NCBI RefSeq assembly: GCF_009905375.1
Contig: NC_133648.1
Span: forward strand, 312,186,565 to 312,250,564
Length of the DNA: 64,000 nt
Direction: 5' to 3'
Origin: Apium graveolens
Lineage: Eukaryota > Streptophyta > Magnoliopsida > Apiales > Apiaceae
Part shown: positions 1-10,992 of the stretch, piece after piece
Layout: every line of letters begins with the position of its first letter
Numbering within the stretch: position 1 is the first letter of the stretch
Translations under genes and position numbers: made by a program
The notes under the pieces: model-generated
What the model saw: the letters and a program-made list of their open reading frames with translations, nothing else
Told to the model about the DNA's origin: nothing
Database searches by the model: none

Positions 1-492
1 TTGGGGTTATTACAGATAACTCCAAAAATTTCACTTCATATTCTACCACCGACATATCCTCTTGTCTAAGATCCAAAAACTTCATCTCCAGCTGATCTTG
101 CATATAACTTGGCAAGTACTTCTCCATAAACATCTCGGTAAACTTTTTCCATGACAAATCTTCTCCTTCAAGTAAAGCCTTAAAAGATTCCCACCAGAAA
201 CTTGCCTCATCCTTAAGATAATAACTCGCATACTGAGTTTCTTTTCATCCTTAACTTCTGCTAATTCAAACGCTTTCTCCATTTCTCTTAACCACGACTG
301 AGCTTTTATCGGGTCGGGCAAACCTAAGAACTTCGGGGGATGAACGGATTGAAAGTGTTTGAAGTTTCCAACTTTAGGGGCTATGGGTTGTTGCAAAAGC
401 TGAGCAAGTAGGTTTATCATAGTGGTATCTTTGTTCAGTTCTTGGTCTTGGGTTTGAATTTCTTCTTCTGGGTGATCTGGTGAGTTGGCCAT
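1..492 (-). pseudogene. Ty3/gypsy gag, N-terminal part, frameshifted
   Basis: Gag forms the virus-like particle that packages element RNA. The start is the ATG at 492, preferred over an in-frame upstream ATG at 525 because the MANSPDHPEEE reading looks like a natural N-terminus. The first 85 or so residues hold an acidic, Gln-rich leader and the HPPKFLGLPDPIKAQSWL stretch typical of plant gypsy gag. Near position 235-240 the reading frame moves by one base. After that the expected gag core (a WWE motif and a run of charged helices) continues in another frame to the window edge. The open frame therefore ends at 82 with a spurious tail. A single-base indel is the simplest reading. The C-terminal half, zinc knuckle and pol lie outside. 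Confidence 0.8.
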
Positions 493-1059
493 TTCTACAA
501 ACCTAATTGAGCAATTATTTAGCAATACGATAGCATGACATTGATATATAACAACATTTTACTACGAAATAACTTTTACGGGTTTTAAACTTTACCCAAT
601 TTTGCACATGCAATCCTATTGCTATATAATTCCTCTCATCGGTTGTGTTTTCTCATGGCACATGGTACAGTCTTATGAAATATTAAACATGGTTATATAG
701 AGACATGGTATGCAAAACAGTTATAAAGATTTCCAAGGTCCACAATTGGAAACAAGATATATGATTTATTCAACAAGCCAAGGATACATAGATAAAAGGT
801 CTGATTATGACAAGTTCTAAAACAAGGTACAATAATATAGCAGGGTTAAACAGAGGAAAAACTGGAAAACATGCCCCTATCTACCCCTAACTTCTAACAA
901 CCGCTATAATACAAGGTTCTGAAGCACAACACAACATAACAAACGAAAAAAGGATCCCGGCATCTGACCAAGCATCCCAAGCCTACTGGCGCTGAAAATA
1001 AATAACAACAACAACAACTACGAGCTCTACCTGATGTCCCGCCTGATCAACACTATCAT
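493..1059 (-). other. Untranslated leader between extra ORF and gag
   Basis: No convincing coding sequence on either strand. AT-rich and without clear repeats; it is internal element sequence between the leader ORF and the gag ATG. Confidence 0.5.
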
Positions 1060-1623
1060 CTAATCATCTAGAATCTCTCTCAACACAACCAACATCCAGC
1101 GAATGATCTTATGCAGCCTCCGGGCCTCAACATCAGCATCACTAGTGGATGGTCCCTCATCCAATCTCCTCCGGGCAACCTGTTCCACCAACTGAATCCT
1201 AGCTCTCCACTCCTCATCCACAACTGAAGTCCTCTTCCTAGACTCTTGAGCTAGCCTATCCACCAAAGCTCCCAACTCAGGAATGCGGGAGTAAACAAAA
1301 TCTCGATCCTGGGCTAACTTTCCACCAACACTAACATGCATAATCTTAGGCATCTCAGACTCTAGCTCAGGGGTTGGGGTCTATGACTCTGGCCTCAAGG
1401 GTGATACATGCATATGAATCTCACTACTCTCAGATGGATCCTCCTCCGGATCTAAACTAACATACACAGGCTCCTCTGAAGAGGGTGGAATAGAGTCCAC
1501 GAGGGTACCGGTCAAACTAATATCTGAATCGAAATCACTACAACTACTAGGGTCCTGAGAGAAAATATAAAACAGCAACCAAGAAATAGCGGTAGGGTTA
1601 AATAAAACTTTCAACTGACTCAC
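1060..1623 (-). pseudogene. Extra ORF upstream of gag in the gypsy element
   Basis: Two open segments, 80 and 97 residues, lie in one frame and are separated only by an amber TAG at 1,381-1,383, with nine sense codons between the stop and the second ATG (1,353). Read together they give a protein of about 185 residues: a short hydrophobic N-terminus, a Ser/Glu/Asp-rich acidic middle, then a helical Arg-rich half with RIPELGALVDRLAQESRK. No zinc finger, protease or nucleic-acid enzyme motif is visible. It sits between the primer site and gag, where standard Tekay elements have only leader. Function unknown; it could be a lineage-specific accessory protein. The single stop in otherwise protein-like sequence suggests recent loss, or readthrough. 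Confidence 0.55.
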
Positions 1624-1778
1624 GCCCTAACTTTAGTTGCCACTTTAGCCTATTCACTTTCCTTAGACTATACCTAATAGTCTAACTCAACTCTATATGA
1701 GTCGAACACTCTCGCGATATAGATATATAACCCAAAATACCCCTTTTTCCTAACTTGTCTCAGGGACTAGATCCTGTT

Positions 1779-1790
1779 GCTCTGATACCA
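1779..1790 (-). other. Primer-binding site (initiator tRNA-Met type)
   Basis: On the minus strand this reads TGGTATCAGAGC, the usual plant retrotransposon primer site. It is followed after a 3-nt spacer by the LTR end (TGTGACACCC on the plus strand). It fixes the element's orientation. Confidence 0.9.
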
Positions 1791-1793
1791 ACT

Positions 1794-4685
1794 TGTGACA
1801 CCCTCAATCTCGAGGTTAGGAAATGAGGACCCACACACCATTAAACTAAGATTAATTAAACATAAACCCCGATAAACTAATAATAAGATCAAACATGATA
1901 AAGTTTAAGACAAGATTACAACTACCAACCAGATAATATATATTACAATCCAAAATAATATTTAATTCATACGATCGATTCCGACTTGGAACCGACAGAT
2001 AACCCATCATATCTTTACAAACTTTACGACTAACCGCTTGCTCACACACAACCTGTACTACCTGATCTGGCATCTGGAAGCCTATAACACGGTAGGGGCC
2101 ACCAGGTATGCTCTTACGAGCAGTGCACCTAAGTCTGGCCATCCTCTTGCTTAACTGCCATGGTTAGAATAGAGCAAAATATATGAGTATAAAACTCAGC
2201 AAGTAACTAAATGATAGTTCTATGATGCAATAATCAATATCTATCCATAATTACTTTTAAGGCATTCTCTTTTAAAAATCTAGGTGGCAGATTTCTGTCT
2301 TTGGGCTATGAAAGGGGTATGAAGAAACAGTTGGGCTTTCAAGGTTCAAGGTTCAAGATAAGGCGAAAGTCGACATTCATCACAAATCATTAACAGGATC
2401 TCAAGGATCTTTCAAGTGGAAAGTGAGAATTTATTCATCTCTGGAAATCAAATATATGATTGATAATAATATCAGAATGAGAATCAGGGTTCACAAGCTT
2501 TACGCTAAACAATGTCACAATCAACTCACTTTCGAATCATTATAAACCATTTCATTTTCAAAGAAGCAATTTGCTAAAACAATGTATTCAATATCTTTTT
2601 ATAAAGTGATAGGGAACCCTTGATTGGACTACTTTAACTTTCATAAATAATAATACGGGTGATCAGCCCGTACCGACCTCCATCTGGTCGTTAAGGTACC
2701 TATGGCATAATTTCAGTCTTAAATTGGACTAGCCCCGCTAGTCTCTTATATGACTGGACTAGTCCCACTAGTCTCAATGCAATCCATCAGGAATTCATAT
2801 GGAAAACCTTGTGTTGGAAAAGAAAGGTTTTACTAAATTCATTTTATCATTACCAAGAATATGAAATCATTTGGACTCTTTCGAGTCGAAAATCATTCTT
2901 AAGTTCAATTTTAGGGATTCGAAGAAATCAATTGGATCAAGGAAATCAAATACCAATGCTATGGTCAAGATCAAATGACAATCAAAGGTCATAAGTTAGG
3001 GAATCAGATGAGTCCTAGAGATCATTATGGAATAAGGTATATAAAGGAAAGATATAGGTTAATCGAAACAATGCGCAAATGAATTCAAAGGGTTCTTATA
3101 AAGTTAACAATAATTCAAGATATCCAAAGGAATCAATGGGTAAATAAGATATTAATCAACACGTTTACAGTAAGGGTTACAACAATAATCATATCAAGTC
3201 GTTACAAGAACACTGTCAAGGCGTTTCAAGCAAACAATCACGGGTATGGTACAAGAATCAAAATCAAGGTTCAAGAATCAATAACATGTTATCGCAAGTG
3301 TTATAAACGATCAATACTCTATCATGGCATCATCAATATCCTTTCAATACACAACTTATACAAGTAGGCATAGTTACTTGCTTGAATTCGCTTTCCTATT
3401 TTACAAGGGTTGAACTACTGCCACCTAGTATACCTTTCCCTTTCCTAGCATGAATGCATTCACGCTCCGAATCTACAATCCAAAATCAAAACCCTAATTG
3501 GATTCCCACTTGGCGTTCCCAGAACGTTTACCAATTACCCCTTATCACAATAACCTAAGAGTATATATACTCAATCGTATACACAAAGCACATTTATACT
3601 ATATACTCGTATACTTTAAAATAAATAGTCATCGAATCACATATTGTGACGCAATTACAACACATAGCATATAATCCTTGTATCCAAACTCTATACTTGA
3701 GTTATAATAACAATTATACAATCTTATATCAAGACGAGTCAATCCTTCCTTTTATATCACTTAATTCGAACCAAAACCACCAAATAAACCAATTAATCCT
3801 TAGTAATATTACATGCATTTACTTTGTAAAGTCCTATGATCAAATCAACCTCTTTTACACCTTTAACCATCCGGCTATAATCACAAAACACAACCAAAAA
3901 TCGAACAACGACATGCAAATAACAAAATCACATATAAACTTGAGATCAAGCCTTCACTCATCCTTTTACATTATTTTTAACTTAAATCTTTACATGCAAA
4001 GTTATAACATAACATGCATTTGATACTTTATCCAAAACCAAATCAAAATCATTTATATAATTCATTTAAACACATAATTTGGAACCTACAAGATTGATCT
4101 TTCACTTTAGCACACACTTCAACTTATTCTCTTAAACTTCAACCTATAACCTTCGAATTTTACCAAAATCAACACATGCAACCATCAATTCAATTCTTTA
4201 AACCATCAACTAATCTAATTTCTCAATATTTTCTAAAACAATCATCCACAACCATTTAAATCAACAAAAAATCAACTTAATAACTTTTGAAATAAAAAAT
4301 CCATTCGGTTTTAAGTAAAACACCACATGTAAACATCAAAAATTAGTTTAAGGATACTAGAGCTCAGTTTTAACATCGTCACTCACCACCGGTTCACCGG
4401 AGTTCATCACCGGTGGCGGTGGTGCCCCCATTCGGGGGTTTCAAAGCTTAAAACCTATGATTTCTCTTTAAAAATGCAGAAATAACTACATGCAATCCAA
4501 TTTCATTACAATAATAACAGAAACTCAAGTTGATAAAGCAAAACTTGAGCCTCGGCTCAAAACTGAACCCAAACACACACACACACTTTGGATGCAAGCA
4601 TAAACACACATATGCATATGAATTGAAGCTCATATATGGAACAAGGATGAAGATTCATGGAGGATTTCAAAGAAATAAAGAGAAA
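1794..4685 (-). repeat. Long 5' LTR of the gypsy element
   Basis: Starts with TGTGACACCC next to the primer site and runs about 2.9 kb. It contains clustered CTAGTCCNNCTAGTC-type repeats at 2,725-2,785, long AT-rich stretches, a GC-rich CCGGT-containing block at 4,385-4,440 and a (CA)n run near 4,573. The partner LTR is outside the window, so the far edge is an estimate. Apart from the small ORF at 1,852-2,142 I see no gene in it. Confidence 0.65.
1852..2142 (-). CDS. Small LTR-encoded ORF with histone H3-tail-like start
   Basis: A 96-codon open frame begins with an ATG in a good plant context (A at -3, G at +4). The first residues read MARLRCTARKSIPGG, which resembles the histone H3 tail around Lys9 (TARKS followed by Gly-Gly). 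The middle is basic and ordinary; the end is hydrophobic and AT-driven and may be non-coding. It lies in the last 350 bp of the LTR, so it would be near the 5' end of full-length element RNA. Chromovirus integrases often carry chromodomains that read methylated H3 Lys9, which makes the similarity worth noting, but chance resemblance over ten residues is quite possible. No function is claimed. Confidence 0.3.
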   Translation of the reverse strand: MARLRCTARKSIPGGPYRVIGFQMPDQVVQVVCEQAVSRKVCKDMMGYLSVPSRNRSYELNIILDCNIYYLVGSCNLVLNFIMFDLIISLSGFMFN

Positions 4686-4689
4686 AATA

Positions 4690-6149
4690 GCTTGAACCAA
4701 GACACTTGATTTAGCTTGCACTTGAGAAATATATTCAAGTGCTGTATGGGAAGAAGAAATTTGAGAGATTAGAAGTTGTTGTTCAGAATTAAGTGTTGGC
4801 ATCTCCCCTTGAATAGATGAGGGAGCTTCAATAGATGCGCTCTCACTGTGTATGACATCCTTATTTCTCCTACCATACACTTGAATTTCTTCACGTGCAG
4901 GTTGTGCAGACTCTATACAGGGTGCATTGGGGTGAATGCTCTTTTCAATAGACACATCCTATTGAGAGGATGTATCTAGAGTCTGTTTAGTCCCCATTTT
5001 TACAACTGTATCCTTTTGGGAGGATACAGAGGTGGCTTGAGTGGTCATCTCAGATTTCTTACTCTTCTTTGTTCTCTTGACCAATGGTGACTCAGCTTTT
5101 GTTGGTTCCTAACCACTCTCATTCATAACTGTTAAGGTTATCTCCTTTCTCTTCTTTTTACTCACCTCATCCTTTTGAGAGGATGAGGTGGTTGGTTTCC
5201 TAGCTGCTAGTTGGTTTGAAAAAGTGGTTTCAGCTTGGGATGGTCCCTGTGAGTGTTCCTGTGTTTGTACTTCCACAGGTTCAGGGACCATAGCTGTGCA
5301 AGACTGTGCATTTGATCTCATGTCAGGCAATGGGTAAGGGTAAGTCCTAAACCTCTCCAACATGAATGGAGTGATTTTTAGACTCACATTTACCTTGTTC
5401 TTTGTAGTAAGTGAACTAAATATTATTTTGGACACTTGCTTACAATTGCCTATTTTGGTGCTATCTATATCATTCAACAAATGCATGTCTGTTACTTTAT
5501 GATTTAAAGTAGACATAATGAATCTAGGAAAGAAGATTTCCTTACCTCTAGTAGACAGGGGCATGGTCAGCCTGGTTGCAAGTTCTTCCAAGATCAATAG
5601 ACCAACATTCAAGTGTTTATTGTGGGCTATTGAGTACACCAGCTTCTGCACCACACTTGAAATATTGTCATACCCTGTCTTTTTACATGTGAAGGCCCTC
5701 ACTACATAATCAAACACAAACAACCATTCTTTCCTTAAGTTTGTCATGTTCAAGCTTGACAAGTTAATTCTTTCACCATAGTTGATGAAGTCCATAAACT
5801 CAGTAAGTTCATCCTGGGTTAGCACCTCCACTAAGTTTGGGGTTGGAAGACCCAAGGCTATATTGACATCTTGCTCATTGAACTCTATCTGTTGGCCTCT
5901 AACTAAGCAAGTTATCACCAGAGATACAGTGTTTTCATTCATAACAGTCCTTACCACAACTGTTGTCAAAAACTCATGCAGAACATCCAAGTACAAGACT
6001 GAGTTAGCAGTTAAAGCTCCTGCAAGGTAGTATTCAGACAAGAATTTTACAAACCCCTTGAAACTATTAGGGGCTTGGTTAGCATCAGTAAAAGCTAGGT
6101 AATTTGTTCCTTTCTCTGGGATACTAGCTCTAACAACATTGAGTGCCAT
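4690..6149 (-). pseudogene. Envelope-like 3' ORF of element A
   Basis: The frame from the ATG at 6,149 runs about 485 codons, interrupted only by TAG at 5,109-5,111 and TAG at 4,956-4,958. The first 230 residues are a globular helical domain ending in an FFPRFI motif. The matching ORF of element D has YYPRFL at the same place and the same MALN start, so the two are homologous. The second half is low-complexity, rich in Ser, Gln and Lys, with a repeated SSQKD motif (one copy lost to a stop) and basic KKKRK. I see no signal peptide or transmembrane helix. By position it matches the SIRE envelope-like ORF; true envelope function is unproven. The C-terminus is cut by the gypsy insertion. Confidence 0.7.
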
Positions 6150-6289
6150 TTTTGTATAGTGAGAGTGAATGGGTAAGAAAAATTAGTGAGAAAGGAGTAA
6201 AAACGAGAGAGAAATAGGTTTTGGATTGAAAAGCTAGGTCATTTGAGATCTCGAATGTGTAAGTATGTTTATGTATTGAGATGTCTAGG

Positions 6290-6297
6290 TATTTATA
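6290..6297 (-). promoter_or_regulatory. TATA box of the internal promoter for the envelope-like ORF (A)
   Basis: The minus strand reads TATAAATA 141 bp upstream of the ATG at 6,149. The segment between them is pyrimidine-rich and includes CTCTCTC, as in ordinary plant leaders. The palindromic motif array begins about 15 bp upstream. This is the layout of a Pol II promoter inside the element, separate from the LTR. Confidence 0.65.
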
Positions 6298-6309
6298 GTA
6301 AAAGCAAAT

Positions 6310-6800
6310 GACTTATCAAGAAGTCAAAAATAGACGTTTGGGTTATACTTATCGAGAAGTCAATTTGAAAAAGAATTACATATCGAGAAGTCATTTTAAA
6401 TTACTCTTTTAGAGAACTAAAAAATAACTTATCGAGATGTCAAATAAATATCCACTTTGTCCAGAAATGGACTGAATGTGATTCCAATTTTTATTTGAAT
6501 AAATCAAAATAAAATCAGAATTATTTTGCCAAAAGTATTTGACTAAAATAATTTATTAAATTAAATTATTTCAGTTCTGAATTATTTATAAGTCTAAAAG
6601 TTATACTTGTAGAGAAATCTGTGAATTAACACTATTAGAGAACTCTATAATGACTTATCGATAAGTCATAATAAAGCTTATCGAGAAGTCACTCGAGAAG
6701 TCAGTAAATTGACTTATCGAGAACTCAGTCGAGAAGTTTTAAAATGACTTGTCGATAAGTCAGTTAGACTTATCGAGAACTCAGTTCTCTATATACTTTT
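6310..6800. repeat. Array of palindromic ACTTATCGAGAAGTC motifs in the pol-env spacer (A)
   Basis: About a dozen variants of CTTATCGAGAAGTC occur on both strands, including the perfect 18-bp palindrome TGACTTATCGATAAGTCA at 6,651-6,668 and a near copy at about 6,748. Between them the DNA is AT-rich. Segments such as AGAGAACT next to TATCGAGA also occur in the LTR of the same element (22,476-22,575). The array lies directly upstream of the TATA box of the envelope-like ORF. The stretch 6,801-7,020 has no recognisable feature beyond AT richness. Confidence 0.75.
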
Positions 6801-7020
6801 GATCACTTTAATTTTGCCTTGTGTTAATTTTATATATTAAAGATGTAAATTAGCAACTGAGCAGTTTACTTAAAATTTGAAAAATTCCATGCTGAATTTT
6901 TGTTTTTGAAAAATAAGTATGCGGAGATTTCTGAAATATTTATAACTCATATTTCAGTTAATTTCCACTTAAATCAAATTAATTTTGATTTACTAGAAAT
7001 TAATCTGCTGCAACACATTA

Positions 7021-8740
7021 GCTGAGTTCTTGCCTTAGGATGAGGAATTAAGCATTCCAATTTCACCTACAAGTCTAGTGAAAGTTGCTTCATCCAAAGG
7101 TTTAGTAAAAATGTCAGCTAATTATTTTTCTGTTGAAACAAAAATGAGCTCAATGGTACCATTTGTAGCATGTTCTCTAATAAAATGGTACCTTATATCA
7201 ATATGCTTTGTTCTAGAATGATTAACTGGATTTGCCACTATAGATATAACACTAGTATTGTCAAACATAATTAGAATTTTGTATAACACTAGGCCATAGT
7301 CCATTAGCTGATTTCTAATCCAAAGCACTTAAGCACGATAACTTCATGCAGCTATGTATTCAGCCTCTGCTGTAGAAGTTGACACAATTATTATTTCTTG
7401 CTATACCAGGATACAAGTCTTTATCCAAGAAACTGACAGCTTCCACTAGTGCTCTTTTTGTCAACCCCACATCCAGTAAAATCTGCATTTGTGTAGCCAA
7501 CAACTTCAAAACCAGTTCCCTTAGGATACCATAATCCCAAGTTTGGAGTCCCCTTTAAGTATTTGAAAATCCTCTTTACAGCCATCAAATGTGATTCTTT
7601 TGGATTGGCTTGAAATCTTGCACACAAACATGTAACAAACATGATGTCTGGTCTACTTGCAGTTAAGTAAAGCAATGATCCAATCATCCCTCTATAGCTT
7701 GAAATATCTACACTTTTTCCTTTCCTATCTTCATCCAACTTTATTACTGTAGACATGGGTGTAGATGCAGGTGTACAATCAACCATACCAAACTTCTTCA
7801 ATAAATCTTTGGCATACTTAGTTTGGCTGATGAAGATTCCATCACTTCTTTGACTGACTTGTAGTTCAAGAAAGTAACTTAATTCCCCATCATACTCATT
7901 TCATATTCACTCTGCATAAGTCTGGATAATCTTTGGCAACACTTTTCATTTGTAGAACCAAAGATGATATCATCCATATAAATTTGAACCATGATCATAT
8001 CATCACCATATTTCTTGTAGAAGAGAGTTTTACCTATAGTCCCTCTAGTAAAACCATGTTTAAGTAAGAATTCTGACAATGTATCATACAAAGCTCTAGG
8101 TGCATGCTTTAGTCCATATAGAGCCTTGAGTAACTTGTACACAAGATATGGAAATTCTGGATCTTCAAAGCCAAGTGGTTGTTGCACATAAACCTCTTCT
8201 TCTAGCTCACCATTTAGGAATGCACTCTTAACATCCATTTAATACACTTTAAAATTTTAGTGTGCAGCAAAAGCTAGAAAAATCCTTATTGCTTCAAGTC
8301 TTGCAACTGGAGCAAAAGTTTTATCATAATCAATTCCTTCTTCCTGTGAGTAGCCTTTAGCAACCAGCCTTACCTTGTTTCTGGTAACTATACCATTTTC
8401 ATCCATCTTGTTCCGGAACACCCATTTTGTTCCAATTATACTTCTGTTTTTTGGTGCAGGAACTAACTCCCAAACTTTATTTCTTTCAAACTGATTCAGC
8501 TCTTCCTGCATGGAAGATATCCAATCAGGATCCATTAGAGCTTCTTCAATTTTCTTAGGCTCTACTTGAGACAGAAAGCATGCATGTAGGCACTCATTAG
8601 CAGTTACACTTCTAGTTCTCACACTAGAAGTTGGATTACCAATAATTGCTTCTCTAGTGTGACTTCTATCCCACTTCCTTGTGTGAGTTTGTTGACTTGT
8701 TCCTTCATCATTTTCTTCATCATTGGTCTGACTTGTAGAT
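7021..8740 (-). pseudogene. RT/RNase H segment, downstream copy (element A pol)
   Basis: Copia reverse transcriptase and RNase H. Visible in order are a [11 protein letters not shown] block, [38 protein letters not shown], the catalytic YMDD box, the SRPDIM block and an RNase H tail (WIRNQLMDYG, then [13 protein letters not shown]). Stops occur after FAAH, before MDVKSAF and after SMMGN, and at least one frame change follows. YMDD replaces the YVDD of the upstream copy, a common natural variant. The upstream end breaks at about 8,740, where the tail of the other copy begins. It is not functional as it stands. Confidence 0.85.
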
Positions 8741-10492
8741 CCTGCAAAATATTAGCCGAGTTCTTGCCTTTAGAATGAAGAATTAAGCATTCCAATTTCA
8801 CCTACAAGTCTAGTGAAAGTTGCTTCATCCAAAGGTTTAGTAAAAATTCCAGCTAATTATTTTTCAGTTGGACCAAAAATTAGCTCAATGGTACCATTTG
8901 CAGCATATTTTTTAATAAAAAGGTACCTTACATCAATGTGCTTTGTTCTAGAATGATTAACTGGATTAACCACAATAGATATAACACTAGTATTATCACA
9001 CATAATCGGAATTTTGTGTAGCACTAGGCCATAATCCATTAGCTGATTTCTAATCCAAAGCACTTGAGCACAACAACTTCCAGCAGCTATGTATTCAGCC
9101 TCAGCTGTGGAAGTTGGCACAAATTGTTGTTTCTTGTTATACCAGGTTACAAGTCTTTGTCCAAGAAACTGGTAGCTTCCACTAGTGCTCTTTCGATCAA
9201 CCCTGCATCCAGCAAAATCTGCATCTGTGTATCCAACAGCTTCAAAACCTGTTCCTTTAGGATGTCATAATCCCAAGTTTGGAGTCCCCTTCAAATATCT
9301 GAAAATTCTATTCACAACCATTAAATGCGATTCTTTTGGATTGGCTTGAAATCTTGCACACAGACATGTTGCAAACATAATATCTGGTCTACTAGCAGTT
9401 AAATATAGCAAAGATCCAATCATTCCTCTATAACCTGAAATGTCTACACTTTTTCCTTTCTTATCTTCATCCAACTTAGTAGCTGTAGACATAGGTGTAG
9501 ATGTAGGTGAACAATCAACCATACCAAACTTCTTCAATAAATCCTTGACCTTCATTAATTTGGCTGATGAAAATCTAATCACTTCTTTGACTGACATGAA
9601 GTCCAAGAAAGTAACTAAGTTCTCCCATCATACTCATTTCATATTCACTCTGTATGAGTTTAGAGAATCTTTGACATAGCTTTTCATTAGTAAAACCAAA
9701 TATGATATCATCCACATAGATCTGAACTAGGATCATATCATTACCATGCTGCTTGTAGAAAAGAGTCTTGTCTATTGTACCTCTAGTGAATCCATGTTTA
9801 AGCAAAATTCTGACAGTTTGTCATACCAAGCTCTAAGTGCTTGTTTTACTCCATAGAGAGCCTTGAGTAGCTTGTACACAAAATCTGAAAATTTTATATA
9901 TTCAACGCCAGGTGGTTGTTGCACATAGACTTCTTCTTCCAACTCACCATTAAGGAATGCACTCTTCACATCCATTTGATATACCTTGAAAATTGAATGT
10001 GCAGCAAATGCAAGAAAAATCCTTATTGCTTCAAGTCTTGCAACTGGAGCAAAAGTTGCATCATAGTCAATTCCTTGCTCCTGTGAGTAGCCTTTTACAA
10101 CCAATTGTTCCTGTACACCCACTTTGTTCAAATTACACTTCTGATCTTTGGTGTAGGAACCAATTCCAAAACTTTGTTTCTTTCAATCTGATTTAGCTCC
10201 TATTGCATAGCAGATATCCAATCAGGATCAAGTAGAGCTTCCTTAGCTTTCTTGGGCTCTACTTATGACAGAACATATGCATGAAGGCATTCATTTGCAG
10301 TTGCACTTCTAGTCCTCACTTCAACAGTTGGATCACCAATAATTGCTTCTCTTGTATGACTCTTATCCCACTTTTGGTGTGAGTTTGTTGACTTGAGTTT
10401 TCTGTATTTTCTTCACCACTGACATGACTTACAGAACCTTCTTCTCTTTCTCCCCCTGAGTTTGTGATATCAAATTCAGGTGTTTGAGATGA
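8741..10492 (-). pseudogene. RT/RNase H segment, upstream copy (element A pol)
   Basis: The same domain set as the downstream copy: [47 protein letters not shown], the [15 protein letters not shown] block and the RNase [15 protein letters not shown] and CDNTS motifs. Spread over several frames, it is a decayed pseudogene. Its upstream end is the insertion site of element B; beyond B the integrase of A resumes. In a spot-checked segment it matches the downstream copy at roughly 92 percent. The segment nearest B is Ser/Pro/Asn-rich linker that normally joins integrase to RT. Confidence 0.85.
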
Positions 10493-10497
10493 GCTTC
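10493..10497. other. Target-site duplication GCTTC (left of B)
   Basis: GCTTC directly precedes the TGTTAGG start of B's left LTR and recurs at 18,021-18,025 directly after the right LTR. Five bases is the usual Copia integrase footprint. Confidence 0.95.
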
Positions 10498-10960
10498 TGT
10501 TAGGTCCCAATGTGTTTGTAGAAGGGGGGTTGAATACAAACATTACCAAATAATCGAATAAATGCGGAATAAAAAATGTGAAACAAAATTCAAGTTAAAT
10601 AAAAATATTATTAAACTTGAAAGGTGTTACAACAACTGTATCGATTACAAGGTATTAATCTCAAATCAATTATCACAAATCTAGAATAAATTCGACATGA
10701 ACTTTTTCTATTTTTGCAATAATTAGAATCAAATGCTAAACACGATTTGAGATTAAGTTCTAGGGATTTTGATCCGCTAGATTGTTACACAAGAACAAGA
10801 TAAATAATTCTAGTGGTTTGGATTTAACATTAACAAACTAGAATTTTGATCTTGATGTAAGCAGAGAAGAAAATAAAATGTTTCAAGGCGGCTGCTTTCT
10901 TTTCTTTGTTCTTGAATGTGTTCTGTATGATTGAGATTTTTAGTTGAATGACTTCTGCTT

Positions 10961-10970
10961 CTATTTATCA
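10961..10970 (-). promoter_or_regulatory. TATA-like element of the B LTR promoter
   Basis: The minus strand reads TGATAAATAG. The repeat and hairpin cluster lies immediately upstream, 25-250 bp away. The other LTR has the same sequence. It is a weaker TATA match than in A or G. Confidence 0.4.
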
Positions 10971-10992
10971 ACAGCCGAATTAATTGAATTGG

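Larger units (their letters stand above)
1..4685 (-). mobile_element. Ty3/gypsy (Tekay-like) LTR retrotransposon, 5' part
   Basis: Reading on the minus strand, the parts are a long 5' LTR, a primer-binding site complementary to initiator tRNA-Met, an extra leader ORF, then gag running off the window. The gag style and the multi-kilobase LTR fit the Tekay (chromovirus) lineage, but pol and the chromodomain are outside the window, so the lineage is inferred. The outer edge near 4,685 is where recognisable envelope-like coding sequence of element A stops. No TG...CA terminus or target duplication could be fixed there. It inserted into the 3' end of element A and removed A's 3' LTR from view. Confidence 0.75.

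Noticed and set aside
3646..4023. 125-codon plus ORF
   Set aside because: Lies inside the gypsy LTR, has Asn/Ile/Tyr-rich AT-driven composition and no domain.
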